A stretch of DNA of 64,000 nucleotides, from contig NZ_PRKW01000001.1 in assembly GCF_002927275.1 (NCBI RefSeq), positions 124,001 to 188,000 on the forward strand, in the 5' to 3' direction. The translations under genes and the position numbers were made by a program. Position 1 is the first letter of the stretch; each line of letters begins with the position of its first letter. Source of the stretch: Arthrobacter pityocampae (GTDB lineage: Bacteria > Actinomycetota > Actinomycetes > Actinomycetales > Micrococcaceae). The notes below the pieces were generated by a model. The model was not told the DNA's origin. It worked only from the letters and a program-made list of their open reading frames with translations, and did not search any database. Shown piece after piece: positions 46,099 to 55,720 of the stretch.

Positions 46099-46860
46099 GT
46101 GCTGATCCTGCTCCCCCCGTCCGAAGGCAAGTCCGCAGCCCGTACGGGTGCTCCCCTCCACCTGGACGATCTCCACTTCCCCGACCTCAACGACGCGCGC
46201 AGAGCCGTGCTCGACGCACTCCGGGCCGCCAGCGCCGCCGACGACGCGCATGCGGTGCTCGGCGTCGGGGCGTCCCTCGCCGAGGACGTGGCACGGAACC
46301 TGGTGCTCGACGTCGCCCCCGCCGCTCCGGCCCACGACATCTACTCGGGTGTCCTGTACGACGCCCTCGACTACGCGGGCATGACGGCCGTGCAGCGACG
46401 CAGGGCAAGGGAGCGGTGCGTCGTCGTGTCCGCCCTGTGGGGGGCCGTGGGCTTCGGCGACCGGATCCCGGCCTACCGCCTCTCCATGTCCGTCGATCTC
46501 CCCGGCACGGGGCGCCTGGCCACCTACTGGCGGCAGCACCTCGCCGCTCCCCTGGCACACCACGCAGGGGAGGGCCTGATCGTCGACTGCCGCTCGAGCA
46601 CCTATGCGGCGGCCTGGGCCCCGCCGCCGCCGCAGAGTGCCGCCGTCAATGTGTTCCAGATGCGGAACGGGAAGCGGACGGTCGTCTCCCACTTCGCGAA
46701 GCACACGCGGGGCGAGCTCGCCCGGCACCTGCTCACGCGGCGCGGCGCGGCGCCTGCGACCCCGGACGCACTGCTCGGCGCGGCCCGCGAGAAGTGGACC
46801 GCCGACCTCGAGCCGGCAACCACGCGGAAGCCCGCGCAACTGAACATCGTCCTCGACTGA
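46099..46860 (+). CDS. yaaA: peroxide stress protein YaaA
   Basis: A 253-residue DUF328 protein. The N-terminus reads MLILLPPSEGKS, the family signature, with VSALWGAVGFGDRIPAYRLSM in the middle and SHFAKHTRGELARHL near the end. In E. coli YaaA lowers free iron and protects DNA during peroxide stress, and related proteins bind unusual DNA junctions. The GTG at 46099 is required for the conserved start. It follows TACAGT (46087-46092) by 6 bases, suggesting a leaderless message. It diverges from rnpB with about 77 bases between them. Confidence 0.93.
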   Translation: MLILLPPSEGKSAARTGAPLHLDDLHFPDLNDARRAVLDALRAASAADDAHAVLGVGASLAEDVARNLVLDVAPAAPAHDIYSGVLYDALDYAGMTAVQRRRARERCVVVSALWGAVGFGDRIPAYRLSMSVDLPGTGRLATYWRQHLAAPLAHHAGEGLIVDCRSSTYAAAWAPPPPQSAAVNVFQMRNGKRTVVSHFAKHTRGELARHLLTRRGAAPATPDALLGAAREKWTADLEPATTRKPAQLNIVLD

Positions 46861-46984
46861 CCGGCCCTTCCACCCGGGAGCCCGCCGACACGGCTTCCTC
46901 GCTGGGCATGATCTTCCATGCCCACCCAGAAGGGCGTGTCGGTGGGCGGTGGCATCCCTCCCGGGTACGACACACCAGGGCCCG

Positions 46985-47956
46985 TCAGTCGGCGACGAGC
47001 TCCACCTCGAACCCCTCGGCGTTCTCGAGGTACGCGGCGTAGTGGTCGGGACCGCCCGCGAACGGGTGGCGGTCGGCGAACAGCAGGGTCCACCCGTGGC
47101 TGGCTGCGCGCCGGGCCATGAGGTCGACGTCGGCGCGTGTGCCGGCGCGGAACGCGAGGTGGTTCACCCCGGCACGACGGCGGTCGTGGCCGCCGGCGGC
47201 GATGTCCGGCCCGCTTTCCAGGACCACGTAGAACTCCTCCGAGCCGAAGCTCACGCCGTCCTTCCACGACTCCTTGCGGGGGAACCCGAGGCGCTCGAGC
47301 AGCCACCCCAGGCTGGCGTCCGCGGCGGGGAGATCGTTCGTCCACACCTCGACGTGGTGCAGCCGACCCACGCGGCGGGGCGCCTCCTGCACCGGGGCGT
47401 CGTGTGTCGCCGGGGAGGCCCCCGACGCCTTCGACGGGGACGCCGCCGCACCGCGGGGCTTCCAGTCGACGCCGGCCATCCCGGCATCCATCGCCTCGTT
47501 GGAGAGGCGGTCGGCGTCCTTGTTGCGCTCACGCGGGATCCACTCGTACGTCACGCGCCGCGGGTCGAGGACCTTCCGCGCCTTGGCCGCGAGGACCCGC
47601 ATGTCGGCGTGCTTGATCTGCCACCGCCCGGACATCTGCTCGACGACGAGCTTGGAATCCATCTTCACGTGCACGGCCGCCTGCGGGTTGAGCTCCCGGG
47701 CGAGCTCGAGCCCGGACACGAGGCCCGAGTACTCGGCGACGTTGTTGGAGGCCTTGCCGATGTAGGCGGCCTTCTCCACGAGGATGCGCCCGGTGTCGGG
47801 ATCGCGCACGAGGGCGCCGTAGCCGGCATGCCCGGGGTTGCCGCGCGATCCGCCGTCGGCCTCGACGACGAGGCGCGCGGGCAGGTCCTGCCGCGGGCGG
47901 CCCCCGTCCTGCTCCTCGTCCTGCGCGTAGGGGTCGAACAACTGCTGATCCGTCAC
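46985..47956 (-). CDS. fusion of RNase H (type I) and VOC/glyoxalase domain
   Basis: A 323-residue two-domain protein with no stop or frame change. Residues 27-160 are an RNase H fold: D34 in VVEADGGSRGNPG, E75 in NNVAEYSGL, D100 in VKMDSKL, and D147/D149 in RNKDADRLSNEA, so all four catalytic acidic positions are present. A linker of about 35 Pro/Ala/Ser residues follows. Residues 197-323 are a vicinal-oxygen-chelate domain with possible metal ligands H200/H201, E247, H266 and E317 (RLHHVEVWT, VNHLAFR, GFEVEL). Mycobacterial RNase H is instead fused to a phosphatase (CobC-like) domain. The start ATG overlaps the stop of the upstream coiled-coil gene. Partner substrates are unknown. Confidence 0.88.
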   Translation of the reverse strand: MTDQQLFDPYAQDEEQDGGRPRQDLPARLVVEADGGSRGNPGHAGYGALVRDPDTGRILVEKAAYIGKASNNVAEYSGLVSGLELARELNPQAAVHVKMDSKLVVEQMSGRWQIKHADMRVLAAKARKVLDPRRVTYEWIPRERNKDADRLSNEAMDAGMAGVDWKPRGAAASPSKASGASPATHDAPVQEAPRRVGRLHHVEVWTNDLPAADASLGWLLERLGFPRKESWKDGVSFGSEEFYVVLESGPDIAAGGHDRRRAGVNHLAFRAGTRADVDLMARRAASHGWTLLFADRHPFAGGPDHYAAYLENAEGFEVELVAD

Positions 47957-48702
47957 GGCTGCTGCTTCTCCCAGTCGCCGGAGCGGACGAGGATGCAGCC
48001 CGAGTCCGGGCAGAAGACGACGTCGTCAGGTGCGGCGGCGGAGATGTCGGCGAGGTCACCGGGGCTCAGCTGCATGCCCGAGCCCTCGGACTTGCCGTGG
48101 AAGAGTCGCGCCGCACCCACGCCGCGACGGGCCAGGATGCGGTCGTAGATCGCCAGCAGCCCGGCGTCGAAGGTGGCGGCGAGCTCGTCCCGCTGCACCT
48201 GCACGCGGGTGCGCTGCGCGTCGACGTCGGCCAGTTCGGCGTCCCGCGCGTCCTCGAGGGCCTTGAGTTCCGCTCGGACGCCGTCGGTGCGTCCCTGCAC
48301 CTCGGCCTGCGCGGCCTTCGCCGTGTCCACCCGCTCCATGACGTCGAGTTCCACGTCCTCGAGGTCGGACCGCCGCTTGGTGAGGGTCACGACCTCGTGC
48401 TGCAGCGCCGTCAGGTCCTTCGAGGTCCCGGTTCCACTGTTGAGCCGCTTCTCGTCGCGCTCGAGACGGGTGACGACGGACTGGACCTCGTCCTCGGCGC
48501 GGGTGAGTTCGCGCTGCAGGTCGCCGAGTTCGGTGGTCGCCCGGACGAGTTCGGCGTCGACCTCCGCGACCCGTCCGGCGACGGTCCCGATCTCGGGATT
48601 GCTGCGCGCGGCGGCGGCCTGGCGGGCGAGCTTGTTGAGGGTCGAATCGAGGGCCTGCAGATCGAGCAGGCGGAGTTGTTCCTCGGGTGCAGCCTTGGCC
48701 AC
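47953..48702 (-). CDS. coiled-coil protein with C-terminal zinc-ribbon remnant (CdsZ/DUF164-like)
   Basis: A 249-residue protein. Residues 1-165 are mostly long alpha-helical coiled coil (EEQLRLLDLQALDSTLNKLA, then Glu/Arg heptads). The C-terminal domain normally has two CxxC pairs as a zinc ribbon; here only FCPDSGCILVRSGD remains, and the first pair is replaced by KSEGSGMQL, so zinc binding is doubtful. The GTG at 48702 has GGAGG 6 bases upstream. It overlaps the RNase H fusion gene by 4 bases, a pairing kept in other actinobacteria, which suggests a nucleic-acid role. Confidence 0.85.
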   Translation of the reverse strand: MAKAAPEEQLRLLDLQALDSTLNKLARQAAAARSNPEIGTVAGRVAEVDAELVRATTELGDLQRELTRAEDEVQSVVTRLERDEKRLNSGTGTSKDLTALQHEVVTLTKRRSDLEDVELDVMERVDTAKAAQAEVQGRTDGVRAELKALEDARDAELADVDAQRTRVQVQRDELAATFDAGLLAIYDRILARRGVGAARLFHGKSEGSGMQLSPGDLADISAAAPDDVVFCPDSGCILVRSGDWEKQQP

Positions 48703-48842
48703 GATAAACCTCCAGGATGGGAACGGATGGGGCACGACGAGCGGTCGGGGGCGTCGTCCCAGCCTAGGCCACACGGCCCGGACCATGCCGCCCGGACCAC
48801 GCCGCCCGGCCGGGCGTCAGGTACGGCGTCGACAAGCTGTGG

Positions 48843-49730
48843 TCAGTGGCCGGGCGTGAGGACGAAGTCCCAGGGGTCGGTGTTGACCCCGCTCACCCGG
48901 ATGTCCGCGGTGAAGCCCTGATCGGTGAGGACCTGGGCGAGGGCCTCGGCGGCAGGTGTCAGCCACAGCCACTCGCTGCCGAAGTGCGAGACGTCGATCA
49001 GGTAGGGCGTGGCCCCGCCCGCCGCCTCCCGGACCTCCGACGCCGGGTGGTGTCGCAGGTCCGCGGTCACGTAGACGTCGGCCCGGCTCGACCGGACGTA
49101 GTCGAACAGGGAATCACCCGCGCCGCCGCAGACGGCGATCCGCCGCACGAGGGCGTCCTTGTCGCCGGCGACGCGCACGCCGCCCGCCACGGCGGGGAGG
49201 ATGGAGAAGACCACTTCCGCGAAGTCGCCGAGCGTCACCGGCGCATCGAGGTCCCCGACCCGCCCGATGCCCTCCTCGGGCAGCCCGCGTGCCGCCGGCG
49301 CGAGGGGCTGCGCGTCCCGCAGGCCGAGGGCGTCCGCCAGGACGTCGGACACTCCCCCGACCGCGCTGTCCCCGTTGGTGTGGACCGTGACGAGGGCGCA
49401 GCCCGCCTCGATCAGCCGATGGACGACGTCCCCCTTGAAGCCCGACGCGGCGACGGAGGAGACGGGCTTGAGGAGGAGCGGGTGGTGGGACACGATCATC
49501 GTCGCCCCCCACGCGAGCGCCTCGTCGAGGACGGCCGCGGTGGGGTCCACGGCGAAGAGGATCTTGTCCGCCGGCCTGCCGGACCGGCCGGCCACCAGGC
49601 CCACCGCGTCCCAGTCCTCTGCGAGGCTCTCGGGCCAGAGTTCCTCGATGGCGAGGAGCACCTCGCCGACGGTCGGGACCGCCGTCCGGGCACGATCGGT
49701 CGGGACGTCGTCGCGCTCGTTGGGGTCCAT
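48843..49730 (-). CDS. Nif3-like dinuclear metal-centre hexameric protein
   Basis: A 295-residue NIF3/YbgI-family protein with a two-metal site of unknown physiological reaction. Seen are MIVSHHPLLLK (metal His pair), VTVHTNGDSAVGGVSD, CGGAGDSL and DVSHFGSEWLW near the C-terminus. A family insert between the halves is absent, consistent with the shorter type. The ATG at 49730 is used; the frame extends upstream but not plausibly. It lies 140 bases downstream of the coiled-coil gene and diverges from msrA. Often annotated as GTP cyclohydrolase I type 2, which is not supported by sequence alone. Confidence 0.9.
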   Translation of the reverse strand: MDPNERDDVPTDRARTAVPTVGEVLLAIEELWPESLAEDWDAVGLVAGRSGRPADKILFAVDPTAAVLDEALAWGATMIVSHHPLLLKPVSSVAASGFKGDVVHRLIEAGCALVTVHTNGDSAVGGVSDVLADALGLRDAQPLAPAARGLPEEGIGRVGDLDAPVTLGDFAEVVFSILPAVAGGVRVAGDKDALVRRIAVCGGAGDSLFDYVRSSRADVYVTADLRHHPASEVREAAGGATPYLIDVSHFGSEWLWLTPAAEALAQVLTDQGFTADIRVSGVNTDPWDFVLTPGH

Positions 49731-49835
49731 GACACCAGTAATACCCGCCGCCGTCGGGCCCGCCAAGTCCGGGCCGTCCACCGACGGCGGAACAGGCGCG
49801 GGAATCATCGGCACGTGGCGCGCATTGACACAGTC

Positions 49836-50360
49836 ATGAAGACATTCGTGCTTGGAGGGGGCTGCTTCTGGTGCCTCGATGCCGTCTACCAGAAGACCCG
49901 TGGCGTGACGGAGGTCGTCTCCGGCTACACCGGGGGCCACACGAGGCACCCTGACTACGACAGCGTCTGCTCGGGAATCACCGGGCACGCCGAAGTGGTC
50001 GCGGTGACCTTCGACGAGGAGATCGTTCCCGAGGACGTCATCCTGGACATGTTCTTCGTGTCCCACGACCCCACCACGCTGAACCGGCAGGGTTACGACG
50101 TCGGCACCCAGTACCGCAGTGTCATGTACTACCAGGACGCCGCGCAGAAGGAACTCTTCGAGGACGCGATCCGCCGCAACCAGGAGAGCTGGAAGGACCC
50201 GATCGTCACGGAGGTCAGCCGGCTCCCGCACTTCCACATCGCCGAGGACTGGCACCAGAACTTCTACGCCAAGCATCCCGAGCAGGGCTACTGCCAGGTG
50301 ATCATCAACCCGAAGCTCGCGAAGGCGCGGAAGTATTACGCCCAGTGGCTGGCCGCGTAG
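49836..50360 (+). CDS. msrA: peptide methionine sulfoxide reductase A
   Basis: A 174-residue enzyme reducing S-methionine sulfoxide. The active-site motif is GGGCFWC at residues 8-14 (nucleophilic Cys11), followed by YTGGHTRHPDYDSVCSG, GHAEVVAVTFD and the C-terminal GYCQVIINPK with a possible resolving Cys. The ATG at 49836 gives the standard MKTFVLGGGCFWC start; an in-frame GTG at 49815 is possible. It has no clear ribosome site. It diverges from the Nif3 gene and lies 112 bases before cysK. Confidence 0.96.
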   Translation: MKTFVLGGGCFWCLDAVYQKTRGVTEVVSGYTGGHTRHPDYDSVCSGITGHAEVVAVTFDEEIVPEDVILDMFFVSHDPTTLNRQGYDVGTQYRSVMYYQDAAQKELFEDAIRRNQESWKDPIVTEVSRLPHFHIAEDWHQNFYAKHPEQGYCQVIINPKLAKARKYYAQWLAA

Positions 50361-50472
50361 GGGTACCGGCCGCCGGCCGTTAGGCTGACCGCCGTCGCCC
50401 CGGGGGCGCGCCGACGCCACCCTCGATCACCCTTTCCTCCCCGACACACCACCTCCGAAAAGGCAGGCCCCC

Positions 50473-51408
50473 ATGGCAAAGATCTACGACGACGTCACCC
50501 AGCTGGTCGGACGCACCCCCCTCGTCCGCCTCAACCGGCTGACCGAGGGACTCGGGGCGCAGGTCGCCGTGAAGCTCGAGTTCTACAACCCGGCCAACAG
50601 CGTCAAGGACCGCATCGGCGTCGCCATCATCGATGCCGCCGAGAAGGCGGGCGCCCTGCGCCCCGGCGGCACGATCGTGGAGGGCACCTCCGGCAACACC
50701 GGCATCGCCCTCGCGATGGTGGGGGCGGCACGCGGGTACAAGGTGGTGCTGACCATGCCGGAGACCATGTCCACCGAGCGCCGCGTCATGCTCCGGGCCT
50801 ACGGCGCCGAGATCGTCCTCACCCCCGGGTCCGAGGGCATGCGGGGCGCCGTCGACCGCGCCAAGGAGATCGTCGCGACCACGGAGAACGCCATCTGGGC
50901 GCAGCAGTTCGCGAACGCGGCGAACCCCGCGATCCACCGCACCACCACCGCCGAGGAGATCTGGGAGGACACCGACGGCGAGGTGGACATCTTCGTGGCC
51001 GGCGTGGGCACCGGCGGCACGATCACCGGCGTCGGCCAGGTCCTCAAGGAGCGCAAGCCCGGCGTGCAGATCGTCGTCGTCGAGCCCGCCGACTCCCCCA
51101 TCCTCAACGGCGGCGCGCCCGGCCCGCACAAGATCCAGGGGCTCGGCGCGAACTTCGTCCCGGAGAACCTCGACCGCGAGATCTACGACGAGGTCATGGA
51201 CGCTACGGTGGACGACTCCGTGCGGGTGGCCAGGGAACTCGGAAGCAAGGAGGGGATCCTCGGCGGGATCTCGTCGGGAGCCATCGTCTGGGCGGCGCTC
51301 GAGCTCGCGAAGCGCCCCGAGAACGCCGGTAAACTCATCGTCGCCATCGTGTGCGACTTCGGCGAGCGCTACATCTCCACGCTCCTCTTCGACGACATCC
51401 GCGGCTGA
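50473..51408 (+). CDS. cysK: O-acetylserine sulfhydrylase (cysteine synthase A)
   Basis: A 311-residue PLP enzyme forming cysteine from O-acetylserine and sulfide. The PLP Lys is in NSVKDRIG at about residue 43, the substrate loop is [12 protein letters not shown], the phosphate loop is [10 protein letters not shown], and [10 protein letters not shown] is near the C-terminus. The ATG at 50473 follows AAAAGGCAGGCCCCC. A TAGGCT box near 50381 could be its -10, giving a leader of about 85 bases. It forms an operon with cysE 41 bases downstream, so substrate supply and use are co-expressed. Confidence 0.97.
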   Translation: MAKIYDDVTQLVGRTPLVRLNRLTEGLGAQVAVKLEFYNPANSVKDRIGVAIIDAAEKAGALRPGGTIVEGTSGNTGIALAMVGAARGYKVVLTMPETMSTERRVMLRAYGAEIVLTPGSEGMRGAVDRAKEIVATTENAIWAQQFANAANPAIHRTTTAEEIWEDTDGEVDIFVAGVGTGGTITGVGQVLKERKPGVQIVVVEPADSPILNGGAPGPHKIQGLGANFVPENLDREIYDEVMDATVDDSVRVARELGSKEGILGGISSGAIVWAALELAKRPENAGKLIVAIVCDFGERYISTLLFDDIRG

Positions 51409-51449
51409 TCCCGACGCCTGCACCCGACCACTCCACGAAAAGGTACCCG

Positions 51450-52037
51450 GTGAGCTTTCTCCAACGACTGCATGAGGACCTCGAGACCGCGCGCACCCAC
51501 GACCCGGCGGCGCGTGGCCCGTTCGAGACCACCGTCGTGTACTCGGGGCTGCACGCCATCTGGGTCCATCGCCTCACCCACCGCATGTGGGCGAACGAGC
51601 GGCTGCGGTTCCCGGCCCGCGCGCTGGCCCAGCTGGCGCGCGCCCTCACCGGCGTCGAGATCCACCCGGCGGCGACGATCGGTCGCCGGTTCTTCATCGA
51701 CCACGGGATGGGCATCGTGATCGGGAGCACCGCGGAGATCGGCGACGACGTCATGCTCTACCAGGGCGTCACCCTGGGCGGGCGCTCGCTCGCGCCGGTG
51801 AAGCGCCATCCCACGATCGGCGACCGGGTCACGATCGGGGCGGGCGCCAAGGTCCTCGGCCCCATCACCATCGGTGCCGGCAGCGCGGTCGGCGCGAACG
51901 CCGTCGTGGTCAAGGACACCCCGCCGGATTCCATCATCACGGGCATCCCGGCGACGTTCCGCCACCGGGACTCGCGCCGCGAGACCCAGCCGGCCGTCGA
52001 CCCCGCGGAGTACGTGGACCCGGCGATCTACATCTGA
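51450..52037 (+). CDS. cysE: serine O-acetyltransferase
   Basis: A 195-residue hexapeptide-repeat acetyltransferase making O-acetylserine from serine and acetyl-CoA. The left-handed beta-helix is visible as repeated turns ([40 protein letters not shown]). The short N-terminal helical domain and the C-terminal tail DPAIYI are consistent: the tail ends in Ile and could dock into CysK in the cysteine synthase complex. The GTG at 51450 has AAGG 7 bases upstream. It ends in a strong hairpin terminator. Confidence 0.96.
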   Translation: MSFLQRLHEDLETARTHDPAARGPFETTVVYSGLHAIWVHRLTHRMWANERLRFPARALAQLARALTGVEIHPAATIGRRFFIDHGMGIVIGSTAEIGDDVMLYQGVTLGGRSLAPVKRHPTIGDRVTIGAGAKVLGPITIGAGSAVGANAVVVKDTPPDSIITGIPATFRHRDSRRETQPAVDPAEYVDPAIYI

Positions 52038-52048
52038 CGCCCCGCCTG

Positions 52049-52090
52049 GACGACGGAAGCCCCGGACCTCGGTCCGGGGCTTCCGTCGTC
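52049..52090. terminator. bidirectional hairpin terminator, 20-bp stem, cysE / gnd
   Basis: A perfect 20-base inverted repeat (left arm starts GACGACGGAAG) around a TC centre, between the convergent cysE (plus) and gnd (minus). It is the longest of the perfect stems in this window. Confidence 0.9.
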
Positions 52091-52102
52091 CTCGCGTGTG
52101 CG

Positions 52103-53542
52103 TCAGTGCGTGTCGACGGCCTCGATCTCGGACCTGTCCTCGCCCCACAGCGTGTGGAAGGTGCCCTCGCCGTCCACCCGGTTGTAGGTGTGGGCGCCGA
52201 AGAGGTCGCGCAGGCCCTGCGTCAGGGCGGCCGGCAGGCGCGGGCGGCGCAGGCCGTCGTAGTAGGCCAGCGACGCCGAGAAGACCGGCACCGGGATACC
52301 GAGCTGGACGGCGGTGGCGACCACCCGCCGCCAGGCCGGGACGGCGCCGGCGATCGCCTCGGCGAACGCGGGGGTCAGCAGGAGATTGGCCGGGCGCTCC
52401 TCGGCGACGGCGTAGGCCTTCATGATGTCGTCGAGCAGCTCGGCCCTGATGATGCAGCCCGCCCGCCACAGGGACGCGATCTCATCCAGCCTCAGGTCCC
52501 AGCCGTACTCCTTCGCCGCGGCCGTCAGCATGTCGATGCCCTGCGCGTAGCTCACGAGCTTCGAGGCGTACAGGGCGAGCCGGACGTCCTCGACGAAGGT
52601 CTCCGGCAGCTCCACGGTGCCCTCGTGGCCCTGCAGGATGCCCTGGGCCAGCACGCGCTGTTCCGTCTGGGAGGACAGGGCGCGCGCGAAGACGGACTCG
52701 GCGATGCCCGAGGTCGGGCTGCCCAGTGCCAGCGCCGAGACGACGGTCCAGCGGCCGGTTCCCTTCTGCCCGGCGGCATCGACGACGACGTCGACGAACG
52801 GCTTGCCCGTGCGTGCGTCCGTGTGGCCGAGCACCTCGGCGGTGATCTCGATGAGGAACGAGGACAGCGTCCCGCTGTTCCAGTCGGTGAAGATCTTCGC
52901 CTGATCGGCCGGTTCGATGCCCGCCCCGGAGCGCAGGAGATCGAAGGCCTCCCCGATGACCTGCATGTCCGCGTACTCGATGCCGTTGTGCACCATCTTC
53001 ACGAAGTGCCCGGCGCCGTCCGTGCCGATCCAGCGGCAGCAGGGCTCCCCGTTGTACTTGGCGGAGATCTTCTCGAGCATCGGGCCCAGCGAGTCGTAGG
53101 CCTCGCGGGATCCGCCGGGCATGATGGACGGTCCGAGGAGGGCTCCCTCCTCACCGCCGGAAACGCCGACGCCGACGAAGTGCAGGTCGTGGGCGGCCAG
53201 GGCCGCCTCCCGGCGGCGCGTGTCCTCGTAGTGCGAGTTGCCGCCGTCGATCACGATGTCGCCGGGCTCCAGCAGCGGCACCAGCGAATCGATCACGGAG
53301 TCCACCGGCGCACCCGCCTTCACCATGATGAGTACCCGGCGCGGCTTCTCCAGCGAGTCCACGAGCTCCTGCATGGTCTCCGTACGGATGAACTCGCCGT
53401 CCCCGCCATGCTTCTCCAGCAGGTAGTCCGTCTTCTCGATGGATCTGTTGTGCAGGGCCACGGTGTAGCCGTTGCGGGCCAGGTTGCGGGCCAGGTTGGC
53501 TCCCATGACTGCCAGGCCTGTGACGCCGATCTGTGCGCTCAA
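52103..53542 (-). CDS. gnd: 6-phosphogluconate dehydrogenase, NADP-dependent
   Basis: A 479-residue enzyme of the oxidative pentose phosphate pathway. The N-terminal NADP fold begins [18 protein letters not shown] with NRSIEK downstream. [11 protein letters not shown] is the substrate loop and [12 protein letters not shown] the conserved 6PGDH signature. Catalytic Lys and Asn are in [16 protein letters not shown], with a C-terminal helical domain. The start is TTG at 53542, with GGAG 6 bases upstream; no ATG fits before the conserved strand. It is convergent with cysE and divergent from rlmN. Confidence 0.97.
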   Translation of the reverse strand: MSAQIGVTGLAVMGANLARNLARNGYTVALHNRSIEKTDYLLEKHGGDGEFIRTETMQELVDSLEKPRRVLIMVKAGAPVDSVIDSLVPLLEPGDIVIDGGNSHYEDTRRREAALAAHDLHFVGVGVSGGEEGALLGPSIMPGGSREAYDSLGPMLEKISAKYNGEPCCRWIGTDGAGHFVKMVHNGIEYADMQVIGEAFDLLRSGAGIEPADQAKIFTDWNSGTLSSFLIEITAEVLGHTDARTGKPFVDVVVDAAGQKGTGRWTVVSALALGSPTSGIAESVFARALSSQTEQRVLAQGILQGHEGTVELPETFVEDVRLALYASKLVSYAQGIDMLTAAAKEYGWDLRLDEIASLWRAGCIIRAELLDDIMKAYAVAEERPANLLLTPAFAEAIAGAVPAWRRVVATAVQLGIPVPVFSASLAYYDGLRRPRLPAALTQGLRDLFGAHTYNRVDGEGTFHTLWGEDRSEIEAVDTH

Positions 53543-53768
53543 TGTGTTCTCCGTCGTTGGTCAACTGCATGCATCGCGTTGCATGTGCCGGGGCTTCGGG
53601 CGCGTTGCCGCGCGGCGCCTCCGGTCTCTTTCACACTATTACCGTGGCGCTGCGGGCCGCCATACCCGCACCCGCACGCCACGTCATATGTCGCCGGACC
53701 GGCGCCCCCGGGGAGCCGTCAACCGCGGCACCGGCTGGGACGCTGGTGCCATCCGTGAAAGAATGATA

Positions 53769-54998
53769 ATGATGTCCGACGTTACCGTTACCCCCACAGC
53801 CCCTGCCCCTGCTTCCTCGCGCCCCCAGGTGCGTCCGGAGGTGGAGGGCGCCGAGCCGATCGTCTCCAGCGACGGCAGACCGCTGCTGCAGTTCAAGTCC
53901 CCGCGGGTCAGCCAGCCGCCGGTGCACCTGGCGGATCTGACGCTGGCCGAGCGGCAGGAGCGGTTGAAGGAGCTCGGGCACCAGGGCTTCCGCGCCAAGC
54001 AGCTGTCCACGCACTACTTCGCGCACTACACGACCGATCCTGCGGCCATGAGCGATCTGCCGAAGGCCGGGCGTGAGGAACTCGTCGCGGCCATGTTCCC
54101 CCCGCTGCTCACCGAGGTGAAGCGCCTGACGACCGACAACGGGGACACCATCAAGTTCCTCTGGCGCCTCTTCGACGGCGCCCTCGTGGAGTCGGTGCTG
54201 ATGCGCTACCCCGGCCGGGTGACGCTCTGCGTCTCCTCGCAGGCCGGCTGCGGCATGAACTGCCCGTTCTGCGCCACCGGCCAGGCGGGGCTGACGCGCA
54301 ACATGTCGACGGCGGAGATCGTCGATCAGGTGGTCGCAGCGAACCGCGCCCTCGCCGAGGGCGCCCTCGGCGACCTGCGCACGGACGGCGGGCACGACGC
54401 CGACCGGGTCACCAACATCGTCTTCATGGGCATGGGCGAGCCGCTCGCGAACTACAAGCGCGTCATGGCCGCCCTCCACCGTTTCGTGGACGACTCCCCC
54501 GAGGGCCTCGGCATGTCCGCGCGCAACATCACGGTGTCCACCGTCGGCCTCGTGCCGGCGATCAACAAGCTCGCCGCGGAATCGATCCCCGTCACCTTCG
54601 CGCTGTCCCTCCACGCGCCCGACGACGAGCTCCGCGACGAGCTCATCCCGGTGAACACGCGCTGGAAGGTCGACGAGGCCCTCGACGCCGCATACAACTA
54701 CTACCGGGTCACCGGGCGCCGCGTGAGCATCGAGTACGCGCTCATCAAGGACATGAACGACCACCCCTGGCGGGCCGACCTGCTGGCGAAGAAGCTCAAC
54801 CAGCGAGGACGCGGCTGGGTGCACGTCAACCCGATCCCGCTCAACCCCACGCCGGGATCCATCTGGACGGCCTCCGAGAAGAGTGTCTCCACCGAGTTCA
54901 TCAACAGGCTTCGTGACGCCGGCATCCCGACGACGCTCCGCGACACCCGCGGCAAGGAGATCGACGGTGCCTGCGGCCAGCTCGCCGCCGAGGAGTAG
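53769..54998 (+). CDS. rlmN: 23S rRNA/tRNA (adenine-C2) methyltransferase RlmN
   Basis: A 409-residue radical-SAM enzyme that methylates A2503 of 23S rRNA and A37 of some tRNAs. The iron-sulfur ligands are C161, C165 and C168 in [11 protein letters not shown]. The SAM loop [10 protein letters not shown] follows, and the methyl-carrying Cys near the C-terminus is in IDGACGQL. Compared with E. coli RlmN it has about 40 extra N-terminal residues (Pro/Ala-rich). Three close ATGs exist (53763, 53769, 53772); 53769 has AAAGA at a better distance. A tRNA-Val gene follows. Confidence 0.96.
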   Translation: MMSDVTVTPTAPAPASSRPQVRPEVEGAEPIVSSDGRPLLQFKSPRVSQPPVHLADLTLAERQERLKELGHQGFRAKQLSTHYFAHYTTDPAAMSDLPKAGREELVAAMFPPLLTEVKRLTTDNGDTIKFLWRLFDGALVESVLMRYPGRVTLCVSSQAGCGMNCPFCATGQAGLTRNMSTAEIVDQVVAANRALAEGALGDLRTDGGHDADRVTNIVFMGMGEPLANYKRVMAALHRFVDDSPEGLGMSARNITVSTVGLVPAINKLAAESIPVTFALSLHAPDDELRDELIPVNTRWKVDEALDAAYNYYRVTGRRVSIEYALIKDMNDHPWRADLLAKKLNQRGRGWVHVNPIPLNPTPGSIWTASEKSVSTEFINRLRDAGIPTTLRDTRGKEIDGACGQLAAEE

Positions 54999-55084
54999 AC
55001 CCCCGGCGGATTGGCGCCGGTGATCGGCGAGCCGGTATAGTCGATCCTCGTGATGCAGGCCGGACCGGCTCCGGCCTCACGTGA

Positions 55085-55160
55085 GGGTCTTTAGCTCAGC
55101 TGGTAGAGCGCCACGTTTACACCGTGGATGTCATCGGTTCGATCCCGGTAGGACCCACCA
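55085..55160 (+). tRNA. tRNA-Val (anticodon TAC), CCA encoded
   Basis: The acceptor GGGTCTT pairs with AGGACCC (one G-U), the anticodon arm is CCACG-TTTACAC-CGTGG, the T arm contains GTTCGAT, and the discriminator is A. Unlike the other tRNAs in the window, the 3' CCA is encoded (55158-55160). Confidence 0.96.
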
Positions 55161-55163
55161 CCG

Positions 55164-55210
55164 AAAACCCCGCCACGCCAGGGAAGCTTCCCCGGAGTGA
55201 CGGGGTTTTT
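55164..55210 (+). terminator. terminator after tRNA-Val
   Basis: AAAACCCCG (55164-55172) pairs with CGGGGTTTT (55201-55209), with an inner GGGAAGCTTCCC hairpin. The TTTTT run makes this a conventional intrinsic terminator. Confidence 0.85.
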
Positions 55211-55245
55211 GCGTTTGCGCCCGTCAGGAATTGTGCCCGCACCGG

Positions 55246-55383
55246 TCACCAGTTGTTCAAGGACTGATAATTGTCCTCGTGAGCCGTGCTGCAGAAGTAG
55301 CCGATATCCACTGGCTGCCCGCATTCCAGACAGGTCCTCGGATGTAGAAGCGCACGAATGGCGCGGCGGATGAGTGCCGCCAT
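55246..55383 (-). CDS. 45-residue cysteine-containing microprotein
   Basis: A small ORF starting at ATG 55383, with GGGGGGA a few bases upstream. It begins MAALIRRAIRALLHP (amphipathic, basic), then RTCLECGQPVDIGYFCSTAH, and ends DNYQSLNNW. The Cys-x2-Cys, later Cys and His at 3-4 residues distance form a plausible C2-C-H zinc knuckle. I do not know the family. The layout (basic helix, small zinc knuckle, acidic tail) would fit a nucleic-acid or protein-binding adaptor. It stands near a second Cys-rich microprotein on the same strand (55721-55819). Confidence 0.55.
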   Translation of the reverse strand: MAALIRRAIRALLHPRTCLECGQPVDIGYFCSTAHEDNYQSLNNW

Positions 55384-55665
55384 GATCCCCCCATTATCAA
55401 GATGTCCATCTCATTATCACCCACCGTTAACCTTCCGGACACCTTCGTCACTGTGTCGGGGATAATCAGCCGAGGAGAATCACCTTGGCAGGCGTGCGAA
55501 CAACTTCATCCGGAGGGCCCACACTGCTGCCTGGCATCCGTCCGCTATGGCCGACTACTGCACAGCCGTAGCCGGAGCCGTCCGCGGGCAGCGGTGACAT
55601 TCGCGGACGACGGCAGCACCTCAGCATCATCCTGGCCCGGACTCACCAGAACCGATCGAGAACGC
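55384..55665. other. region between two microprotein ORFs
   Basis: No recognisable gene. It holds GATAAT on both strands (plus at 55461-55466; minus near 55420), and a plus-strand AGGAGAATCACC followed by a TTG-initiated run of 28 codons (55485-55571) with no known similarity. It is probably regulatory. Confidence 0.35.
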
Positions 55666-55697
55666 AGAAGGAGCCCCGCACCTGCGGGGCTCCTTCT
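55666..55697. terminator. hairpin terminator
   Basis: A perfect 15-bp stem starting AGAAGGAGCC with a CC centre, 23 bases beyond the stop of the microprotein at 55721-55819 on the minus strand. It would make that gene an independent transcript. Confidence 0.8.
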
Positions 55698-55720
55698 CTG
55701 CTCCAGATCCACGGCTGCGG

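Noticed and set aside
55485-55571. Plus-strand 28-codon TTG ORF with AGGAGA
   Set aside because: The promoter would leave almost no leader and no conservation can be judged; noted only as a region.
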